A stretch of DNA of 10,753 nt from CAZJFH01 sp964545205 (lineage in GTDB: Bacteria; Pseudomonadota; Alphaproteobacteria; Rhodospirillales; Magnetospirillaceae). The DNA is taken from positions 1 to 10,753 of the forward strand of contig CAZJFH010000102.1 of assembly GCA_964545205.1 (NCBI GenBank), in the 5' to 3' direction. A program made the translations under genes and the position numbers. The notes beneath the pieces are model-generated. The model worked only from the letters and a program-made list of their open reading frames with translations. It had not been told where the DNA came from and searched no databases. Position 1 is the first letter of the stretch. Each line of letters starts with the position of its first letter. Of this stretch, positions 6,406 through 10,753 are shown in pieces.

Positions 6406-6962
6406 GCGTCCCTCGCCGGCGCGACGAAGGCCACCTGCCCCGCCATCAGCCGTTCCAGATCCTGAGCCGCCAGCGCCGCATCGGCGCGGCGGACGTAACC
6501 GGCCATCGCCGCGACCGCATCCGGCGGCGGCTCGACCTTGCGATACAGATTGCGCCGCAGGGCGGCCGCGAGCGCATCGTCGTCGCGCGCCAGGCCCTCG
6601 TCATATGCGGCGACGCGGCCGAAGAAGGCCTCGGCCATCCGCCGCACGCGCTTGCCGACGCCGAGATCGCCGACGCCGAGCTCGCGCAGGTTTTGGTCCA
6701 TGTCCGCAAACATGATGTCGAACAGCGCCTGGGACAAGGCGCGCTGGTCATCGCTGCCGCCACGCAGGCGGCGCAGGATCAGCCAGACGTGCAGCGCGAC
6801 CATGTCGAAGCGGCCGTCGACGGTGTCGGCGACCGCCATGGCGTCGTAGAACTCGGGGCGCCGGGCCTGGGTGACGGCGGCGCCGTAGAGCGCGCGGGCG
6901 GCGTCGTCGTGCGGACGGCGTGCGAACAGCCTGCGGAAGGGCGATAGGTTCCAGAACGGCAT
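6402..6962 (-). CDS. Ubiquinol-cytochrome c chaperone, CBP3 type
   Basis: A 186-residue protein of the Ubiq_cyt_C_chap family, homologous to mitochondrial Cbp3, which assists cytochrome b maturation and assembly of the bc1 complex. The recognisable core runs from FYDAMAVADTVDGRFDMVALH (38-58), through HVWLILRRLRG, to LSQALFDIMFADMDQNLRELG (76-96), GVGKRVRRMAEAFFGRVAAY (101-120) and a predicted helical end. There is no signal peptide, which fits a cytosolic or peripheral membrane chaperone. The start ATG 6962 (MPFWNLSPFRRLF) has no clear Shine-Dalgarno sequence. A longer in-frame extension exists but would run back over the predicted promoter, so it was rejected. It is divergent to the bamE-type gene and overlaps yceD by 4 bases. 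No bc1 structural genes lie in this window. Confidence 0.88.
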   Translation of the reverse strand: MPFWNLSPFRRLFARRPHDDAARALYGAAVTQARRPEFYDAMAVADTVDGRFDMVALHVWLILRRLRGGSDDQRALSQALFDIMFADMDQNLRELGVGDLGVGKRVRRMAEAFFGRVAAYDEGLARDDDALAAALRRNLYRKVEPPPDAVAAMAGYVRRADAALAAQDLERLMAGQVAFVAPARDA

Positions 6963-7008
6963 GTGCGATCGTTGACATTGGCGCGCGGGGCGGGGCACTT
7001 TCAGGCAC

Positions 7009-7037
7009 ACTATCGGTATCGTGCGGCGCGCCGTCAA
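7009..7037 (-). promoter_or_regulatory. Promoter for the chaperone-yceD-rpmF cluster
   Basis: TTGACG (7037-7032, 5 of 6 matches) and GATAGT (7014-7009, 4 of 6) are exactly 17 bp apart on the minus strand. The predicted start near 7002 gives a leader of about 40 bases to ATG 6962. It is the best promoter in the chaperone-bamE intergenic region and probably heads the whole minus-strand cluster. Confidence 0.55.
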
Positions 7038-7064
7038 TCGGCACGCCGTCGTGAACTGGGGACC

Positions 7065-7562
7065 ATGAACATCCATCGCATCCGTCTGGCCCGTCATGGG
7101 CTGCGATTCGCCGCCGCCGGCCTGATCGCCGCGGCTCTGGCCGCCGGCTGCGCGCCCGTGGTCGACGTGCGCGGCAACCTGCCGACCGAGCAGCGGCTCG
7201 GCGAACTCCAGCCCGGCATGCAGACCCGCGACGACGTCGCGCGCATCCTCGGCACGCCCTCGACCGCTTCGGCGTTCGGCGATCCCGTCTGGTACTACGT
7301 CGGTTACCGCACCGAAACGACGGCCTTCCTCGCGCCGGACGAGACCGAGCGCCAGGTCGTCGCCGTCAGCTTCGACGAGCGCGGCTTCCTCGAGGACGTG
7401 CGCCGGCTGGGACTCGAGGACGGCAAGCCGGTCGAATACGTCGAGCGCGAGACCCGCACCGCCGGCAACGAACTCGGCATCCTGCAGCAGTTCCTGGGCA
7501 ATCTCGGCCGGTTCAGCGGGGCCGGGGAAGGCGACGCCATGTCGACCCGCATGCCGCGCTGA
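7065..7562 (+). CDS. bamE: BamE/SmpA-OmlA outer-membrane lipoprotein
   Basis: A 165-residue lipoprotein, likely the BamE subunit of the outer-membrane beta-barrel assembly complex. The signal peptide has a basic n-region (HRIRLARHGLRF), a hydrophobic core, and the lipobox LAAGC with Cys29 as the lipidated residue. The SmpA/OmlA domain follows at about 35-112. It shows GNLPTEQRLGELQPGMQTRDDV, LGTPS (62-66), the WYY strand (76-78), and a final strand VVAVSFDERGFLEDV. The tail (about 113-165) is longer than in E. coli BamE and resembles other alphaproteobacterial members. ATG 7065 is preceded by CTGGGGA, a good ribosome site. A perfect TTGACA lies at 6972-6977, but no good -10 follows at the right distance. 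Confidence 0.88.
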   Translation: MNIHRIRLARHGLRFAAAGLIAAALAAGCAPVVDVRGNLPTEQRLGELQPGMQTRDDVARILGTPSTASAFGDPVWYYVGYRTETTAFLAPDETERQVVAVSFDERGFLEDVRRLGLEDGKPVEYVERETRTAGNELGILQQFLGNLGRFSGAGEGDAMSTRMPR

Positions 7563-7622
7563 GGCACTGCCTTTCGGCGAGGCGGTCGCCAGGAGGTCGC
7601 GATTCGCCGCCGGCTCTGCTAA

Positions 7623-7651
7623 GTTGGGCGGGAAGCGACTTTCCACCCAAC
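7623..7651 (+). promoter_or_regulatory. Hairpin/dyad in the leader of the 77-residue zinc-ribbon gene
   Basis: GTTGGGCGGGAAG (7623-7635) and CTTTCCACCCAAC (7639-7651) form a 13-position stem with one C-A mismatch and one G-T pair, around the loop CGA. It ends 18 bases before ATG 7670 and just ahead of the purine-rich ribosome site GGGAGGGG (about 7658-7664). No T-run follows, so it is not a standard terminator for bamE. As DNA it could be an operator; as RNA, a leader structure. Confidence 0.6.
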
Positions 7652-7669
7652 GGGCTCGGGAGGGGCAGA

Positions 7670-7903
7670 ATGTCAACGATTCGCATGCAGGTTGTCAGCG
7701 CGCAGGATTCCGCAGGCCTCCATCCGATCGAAAGCGTGACCGCGCCGGCCATCACCGGCAAGGGCGAGACCGACTACCAGTGCGGCTCCTGCGGCGACGT
7801 CCTGCTGAAGAAGATGTTCTACGCGCAGGTCAGAGACCTCGTGCTGCGCTGCGGCCATTGCGGGGCGATCAATCGCATCCCGCCGACCAGCACCGTCAAC
7901 TGA
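7670..7903 (+). CDS. Small two-CxxC zinc-ribbon protein, function unknown
   Basis: A 77-residue protein with strong G/C third-position bias and an excellent ribosome site (GGGAGGGG), so it is very likely a real gene. Residues 1-35 are an N-terminal stretch without recognisable motif. Residues 36-70 make a zinc-ribbon-like fold: C38-x2-C41-G, 19 residues including a hydrophobic strand (VLLKKMFY), then C61-x2-C64-G. There is no signal peptide or membrane segment. The spacing is loosely like small zinc-finger regulators such as phage Mu Com, but similarity is limited to the cysteine pattern and I would not assign that role. A hairpin lies just upstream and another just downstream. Confidence 0.8.
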   Translation: MSTIRMQVVSAQDSAGLHPIESVTAPAITGKGETDYQCGSCGDVLLKKMFYAQVRDLVLRCGHCGAINRIPPTSTVN

Positions 7904-7921
7904 CGCCGGCGCGCCACGATT

Positions 7922-7954
7922 CGGCCGGCGGCCGCGCTCCGCGACCGCCGGCCG
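7922..7954 (+). terminator. GC-rich hairpin after the zinc-ribbon gene
   Basis: CGGCCGGCGGCCGCG (7922-7936) pairs with CGCGACCGCCGGCCG (7940-7954) over 15 positions with one mismatch and a CTC loop. It starts 19 bases past the stop codon. No T-run follows, so it may terminate poorly or protect the 3' end. A weaker GC hairpin followed by six Ts lies about 50 bases further on (near 8000-8022) and may complete termination. Confidence 0.55.
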
Positions 7955-8036
7955 TTGCGCGTCCGCAGTCGCGGGCCGAAGCCGAGAACGCGTCCAAGGC
8001 GCGGCGAGCGGCCAACTTTTTTCTGCCCCCCATGCC

Positions 8037-8063
8037 TTGACTCTCCCGGAGGCGGTATAAGAT
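8037..8063 (+). promoter_or_regulatory. Possible promoter for the 71-residue gene
   Basis: TTGACT (8037-8042) precedes GGTATAAGATTAG. TAAGAT (8058-8063) fits as a -10 at a short 15-bp spacing, and TATAAG (8056-8061) would be only 13 bp away. The region is markedly more AT-rich than its surroundings and lies about 40 bases before ATG 8100. Non-optimal spacing may mean a weak or activator-dependent promoter. Confidence 0.35.
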
Positions 8064-8099
8064 TAGGGCTATCCGGCACCCAACCGAAAGGATGCGGCG

Positions 8100-8315
8100 A
8101 TGGCCCCCCGCCTCGATCACGTGACAGCCTGCGCCTTCGATTCCGCCGCCGTCGCCGCCGGACGGCATGCCGCGACCGTGCGGCAGGTCACCAAGGCCAT
8201 GAACTGCGCGCTGATGTCGGACTGCCAGGCGCGCCAGCAATGCGTCGCGAAGGTGTTCCAGCTGCTCGACGGCGTCGCCGAGGACGGGCGCTGGCAGGGC
8301 GAACGGGCCGCCTGA
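8100..8315 (+). CDS. Small cysteine-containing protein, unknown function
   Basis: A 71-residue ORF from ATG 8100 (GGAT ribosome-like site upstream) to TGA 8313-8315. Third codon positions are almost all G or C, as in real genes here, and it has separate upstream and downstream signals, so I think it is coding. No domain is recognised. It has four cysteines (C11, C36, C42, C48), the last three spaced six apart in CALMSDCQARQQC. This could be a metal site or disulfide arrangement. There is no signal peptide. The rest is a predicted amphipathic helix (about 48-60) and an acidic/basic tail. Confidence 0.6.
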   Translation: MAPRLDHVTACAFDSAAVAAGRHAATVRQVTKAMNCALMSDCQARQQCVAKVFQLLDGVAEDGRWQGERAA

Positions 8316-8332
8316 GCCTTCCCTTCGCGGTA

Positions 8333-8350
8333 TGGGGTATTAATCCCCCA
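8333..8350. repeat. 18-bp near-perfect palindrome
   Basis: TGGGGTATTAATCCCCCA pairs at every position except one central T/C. It is nested in wider imperfect symmetry: TATGG at 8331-8335 faces CCATA at 8351-8355, and GCGG at 8327-8330 faces CCGC at 8359-8362. It begins 17 bases after the 71-residue gene's stop. The AT-rich core with G/C arms resembles an operator more than a terminator, and no T-run follows. Confidence 0.55.
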
Positions 8351-8442
8351 CCATACAACCGCACGCTGGGGTACAAACCTTCGCACCATGGCGGCGCGAG
8401 GCCGGTTCGGGCATTATCGGAAGCGGTTGGACGGTGCTCCTG

Positions 8443-8466
8443 CTTCCCCTCCCCCCCTTCCCCCCC
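8443..8466 (-). other. Homopurine G-run tract (possible G-quadruplex) in intergenic DNA
   Basis: The minus strand carries runs of seven, seven and four G (8466-8460, 8457-8451, 8449-8446) separated by AA and A. Splitting one seven-G run supplies four G3 tracts with short loops, so quadruplex formation is possible. It lies within the 238-base non-coding stretch 8316-8553, between the 71-residue gene and the cytochrome gene. Apart from this tract, the palindrome at 8333-8350 and the terminator at 8508-8543, I see nothing in that stretch. Confidence 0.4.
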
Positions 8467-8507
8467 GGCAGGGGCGCCGCTCCAGACCTCTCGACACAGT
8501 GGTTGTC

Positions 8508-8543
8508 CCAAGGCCCGCCTCCCCCCGGCGGGCCTTGGTCTTT
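8508..8543 (+). terminator. Rho-independent terminator, plus strand
   Basis: CCAAGGCCCGCC (8508-8519) and GGCGGGCCTTGG (8527-8538) form a perfect 12-bp stem with a loop of one T and six Cs, followed by TCTTT. It ends the plus-strand small-gene region 10 bases before the convergent cytochrome gene's stop. For minus-strand transcripts the same stem lacks a T-run. Confidence 0.75.
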
Positions 8544-8553
8544 CCGGGCGGTC

Positions 8554-9021
8554 TCAGGGCTGGAAATGGACTTCGCGCTCGACGCGGGCCAGCAGTTCGG
8601 CCATCCGCGCCGCGCCCTCGGCGTCGAGCCGGCCGTGGCCGACCAGGAACTCGGCGATCGGTCGGCCGCTGTAGCGGCCGACCAGCACCCCCTCGCGGAC
8701 GATCATGTCGCGCGCCAGTTCGGCGGCGCTGCGGTGGCAGATCCGGCATCGCTCGGCGAAGACCCCGCTGGACGCCGCCTGGGCGTGCAGCATCGCCGCC
8801 AGCGCCGCCGCGATCTCCGGCGGCTGCCCGCCGCGATGCCGCCGCAGGAAGGCGGCGAGGTCCGGTCGCGGCGCCAGGCCGCCGCGCGCCAGGTCCGCGG
8901 CATGGCCATGGCAGTCGAGACACCGCTCGTCCCACAGCCGGTGCAGGTCGACGGCCGTCGCGTCCGGCGCCGTCGCGACGGCGATCGCCACCGCGGCTGC
9001 CATCGCGACCGCCCGCCTCAC
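8554..9021 (-). CDS. Exported dihaem c-type cytochrome, internally duplicated
   Basis: A 155-residue protein from GTG 9021, which overlaps the antiporter stop (GTGA). That start gives a proper signal peptide (RR, a hydrophobic core, then DATA around residues 20-23); starting at ATG 9003 would lose the basic n-region. The mature protein is periplasmic or membrane-attached by its signal. It has two haem c sites, CLDCH (34-38) and CRICH (92-96). Met78 and Met140 lie 40 and 44 residues past the haem histidines and are candidate sixth ligands. The two halves are similar: ERCLDCHGHAADLAR (32-46) against ERCRICHRSAAELAR (90-104), and AAFLRRH against AEFLVGH. This suggests tandem duplication. No ribosome site precedes the start, so translation probably depends on coupling to the antiporter. 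The redox partner is unknown. Confidence 0.82.
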   Translation of the reverse strand: MRRAVAMAAAVAIAVATAPDATAVDLHRLWDERCLDCHGHAADLARGGLAPRPDLAAFLRRHRGGQPPEIAAALAAMLHAQAASSGVFAERCRICHRSAAELARDMIVREGVLVGRYSGRPIAEFLVGHGRLDAEGAARMAELLARVEREVHFQP

Positions 9022-10427
9022 AGGAAGAACAGCACCGTGATCAAGCCGAACAGCGGCACCAGGAAGATCAGCGACCACAGCATGTAGCCGAAGAAGCTGG
9101 GCATGCGGATGCCCCGCTCCTCGGCGATCGAGCGGACCATGAAGTTCGGCGCGTTGCCGATATAGGTGTTGGCGCCCATGAACACCGCGCCGGCCGAGAT
9201 CGCCAGCAGCGTGTCGGCATAGGTCGTCATCAGGGCCTGGGCGTCGCCGCCGGCGGTGTTGAAGAACACCAGGTAGGTCGGCGCGTTGTCGAGGAAGCTC
9301 GACAGGATGCCGGTCAGCCAGAAATACATGTACTCCAGCGGCTGGCCGTCCCTGGTCACCGCGGAGACCACCGGCTCGAGCGCCCCCTCGGTGCCGGCGC
9401 GCAGGATGGCGATCGCGGGGATGATGGTCAGGAAGATGCCGACGAACAGCTTGGCGACCTCGATGATCGGAAACCAGGTGAAGGCGTTGGCCTTGCGGCT
9501 CTCGGCGCTGGTCAGCCGCCACGAGGCGTATGCGATGGCCAGCAGCAGCACGTCGCGGACCACGTTCTGCAGCTCGACATGGACGTGGTAGACCGTGAAC
9601 TCGATGCCCGGCTTCCAGACGCCGCTCAGCAGCACCGCCCCGACGACGCCGGCCAGCAGCAGCAGGTTGACCGTGCCCTCGACGCCGATGCGCTCGCCGT
9701 CGCCCTCGACGACCGGCTTCGCCGTCTCGCGGCGGTACAGGACGGAATCCATGACGAAGAAGATCGCCAGCAGACACGTCGCCAGCACGATCATCGGCGC
9801 CAGCATGTGCTCCGTCGGCCAGAAGAAGTCGACGCCCTTCAGGAAGCCCAGGAACAGCGGCGGGTCGCCCAGCGGCGTCAGCGAGCCGCCGATATTGGCG
9901 ACCAGGAAGATGAAGAACACGACGACGTGGACGTTGTGGCGCCGCCAGGCGTTGGCGCGGATCACCGGCCGGATCAGCAGCATCGCCGCGCCGGTGGTGC
10001 CCATCCAACTCGCGATCAGCGTGCCGCCGAACAGGAAGCCGGTGTTGACCGCCGGCGTTCCGACGATCCCGCCCTTCAGGCGCACGCCGCCGGCGACGGT
10101 GAACAGCGCCAGCAGCAGGATGATGAACGGGATGTATTCCAGCAGCAGGACGTGCAGCACCTCGTAGAGCGCCAGGTCGACGCCGAAGGCCAGCGCGAAC
10201 GGGATCAGGAACAGCGCCGCCCAGAACGCCGATATCTTGCCGAAGTGATTGTGCCAGAAATGCGGTGCGAGCAGCGGGAACAGCGCGATCGACAGCAGGA
10301 TGCCGGCGAACGGCGCCACCCACAGCAGTCCCAGATTGGCGCCGTCGAGGTGCGGCGCTCCGCCCTCGGCGGCGGCGGCGGGCATGGCGGCGAGCAGCAA
10401 GGTCGTCGTCAAGGCGAGTAGGCGCAT
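9018..10427 (-). CDS. nhaD: NhaD-type Na+/H+ antiporter (ion transporter superfamily)
   Basis: A 469-residue polytopic inner-membrane protein, most like NhaD-type sodium:proton antiporters of the CitMHS-related ion-transporter superfamily. It opens with a cleavable-looking signal sequence (residues 1-20, ending AAAA), then about a dozen hydrophobic segments. Conserved blocks are NTGFLFGGTLIASWMGTTG (128-146), ANIGGSLTPLGDPPLFLGFL (178-197), SSFLDNAPTYL (376-386) and GANTYIGNAPNFM (418-430). These include the paired Asp/Asn hairpin motifs of this superfamily. ATG 10427 was chosen because the signal sequence starts there and the predicted promoter lies just upstream. AGGAA (10444-10440) is a ribosome-like site at a rather long 12-base spacing. 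A citrate or dicarboxylate substrate is a less likely alternative. It overlaps the downstream cytochrome gene by 4 bases. Confidence 0.85.
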   Translation of the reverse strand: MRLLALTTTLLLAAMPAAAAEGGAPHLDGANLGLLWVAPFAGILLSIALFPLLAPHFWHNHFGKISAFWAALFLIPFALAFGVDLALYEVLHVLLLEYIPFIILLLALFTVAGGVRLKGGIVGTPAVNTGFLFGGTLIASWMGTTGAAMLLIRPVIRANAWRRHNVHVVVFFIFLVANIGGSLTPLGDPPLFLGFLKGVDFFWPTEHMLAPMIVLATCLLAIFFVMDSVLYRRETAKPVVEGDGERIGVEGTVNLLLLAGVVGAVLLSGVWKPGIEFTVYHVHVELQNVVRDVLLLAIAYASWRLTSAESRKANAFTWFPIIEVAKLFVGIFLTIIPAIAILRAGTEGALEPVVSAVTRDGQPLEYMYFWLTGILSSFLDNAPTYLVFFNTAGGDAQALMTTYADTLLAISAGAVFMGANTYIGNAPNFMVRSIAEERGIRMPSFFGYMLWSLIFLVPLFGLITVLFFL

Positions 10428-10461
10428 CGGAAAAATTCGTTCCTGTGGGCAGCGGCGCCGC

Positions 10462-10490
10462 AGTATGCCGCAGCCTCCCGGCGCGGCCAA
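10462..10490 (-). promoter_or_regulatory. Promoter for the nhaD-cytochrome pair
   Basis: TTGGCC (10490-10485, 4 of 6) and CATACT (10467-10462, 4 of 6) are spaced 17 bp apart on the minus strand. The predicted start near 10455 gives a leader of about 28 bases to ATG 10427. Confidence 0.45.
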
Positions 10491-10595
10491 GCGCATTTGG
10501 GTCGGCGCCCGCCCCGACCGGATAGGCGGATATCCCTTCCAAAATATTAGCTTCGTCTGATACTTCCGAATGCCGAAAACCGGACCGATAGCTGT

Positions 10596-10623
10596 TTGCA
10601 CCTTCGTGGTCACACAGTAGTAT
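10596..10623 (+). promoter_or_regulatory. Possible promoter for the partial gene at the right edge
   Basis: TTGCAC (10596-10601) and TAGTAT (10618-10623, 4 of 6) are 16 bp apart on the plus strand, 66 bases before ATG 10690. The -35 is weak. The intergenic region (10428-10689) is locally AT-richer than the genes around it. Confidence 0.35.
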
Positions 10624-10689
10624 CGCGACACGGGGCAACCGGCCTCCGGACAATAACGACTTCAAGTCGGCACATAAGGGAGAATCCAG

Positions 10690-10753
10690 ATGCGTCATCT
10701 GCTTTCCGCCGTCGTCGCGACGGGCGTTCTTTTGGCGGCGCCGGTCGCCATGG
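10690..10753 (+). CDS. Start of an exported protein (3' part outside window)
   Basis: ATG 10690 is preceded by a strong ribosome site, AAGGGAGA (about 10676-10683). The 21 visible codons encode a basic-then-hydrophobic sequence, MRHLLSAVVATGVLLAAPVA, which is a typical Sec signal peptide. No mature sequence is visible, so the function cannot be judged. The gene is divergent from the antiporter-cytochrome pair. Confidence 0.75.
   Translation, partial: MRHLLSAVVATGVLLAAPVAM

Noticed and set aside
7670..8560. Small-gene region as a toxin-antitoxin or phage-defence module
   Set aside because: The two small genes are separated by terminator-like hairpins and do not overlap, neither resembles a known toxin or antitoxin, and base composition matches the chromosome around them.
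8388..10421. 677-codon open frame on the plus strand opposite the antiporter and cytochrome
   Set aside because: The translation is Arg/Gln/Asp/His-rich with no motif, and the opposite strand carries two recognisable proteins with conserved residues.
10500..10560. AT-rich patch with repeated GGATA in the nhaD upstream region
   Set aside because: The repeats are short and the symmetry imperfect; it looks like ordinary intergenic sequence between divergent genes.
9018..10631. Longer antiporter start at 10631
   Set aside because: The extra 68 residues have no family features, would place translation upstream of the predicted promoter, and would bury the signal sequence that starts at 10427.

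Overview
The window looks like chromosomal DNA of a high-GC alphaproteobacterium, probably of the Rhodospirillales type. This rests on strong G/C at third codon positions, on the gene order bc1-chaperone / yceD / rpmF / plsX / fabH / ihfA / merR with bamE divergent to it, and on the protein sequences. The taxonomic call is inference; no search was run. I see no phage, insertion sequence, integrase or CRISPR array.

Layout, left to right. (1) The 3' end of a methyl-accepting chemotaxis protein with a clean intrinsic terminator. (2) A single-gene unit for an SLC13-type permease with two central TrkA_C-like domains. It ends at a bidirectional terminator shared with a convergent tRNA-Pro(GGG), which has its own promoter. 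(3) A long minus-strand cluster from about 7000 down to 2608: cytochrome bc1 assembly chaperone (CBP3 type), yceD, rpmF, plsX, fabH, ihfA and a short MerR-like regulator. Joins are tight (ATGA, TGATG and GTGA overlaps), with two larger gaps, before rpmF and before ihfA, where internal promoters are plausible. (4) A divergent bamE-type lipoprotein gene on the plus strand, then two small cysteine-containing genes (77 and 71 codons) with structured flanks: a 13-bp hairpin just upstream of the first, a GC-rich hairpin after it, and an 18-bp near-palindrome and a C/G-rich tract after the second. (5) A minus-strand pair: an NhaD-type Na+/H+ antiporter and, overlapping its stop codon, a small exported protein with two CxxCH haem sites. 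(6) A divergent partial gene starting with a signal peptide at the right edge.

Most of the window is housekeeping: phospholipid and fatty-acid initiation (PlsX, FabH), ribosome (L32, YceD), nucleoid (IHF-alpha), outer-membrane assembly (BamE) and bc1 assembly. The least ordinary parts are the translationally coupled antiporter and internally duplicated dihaem cytochrome, and the 7.6-8.5 kb stretch of small genes and dyads. I do not see a convincing multi-gene defence or mobile system.
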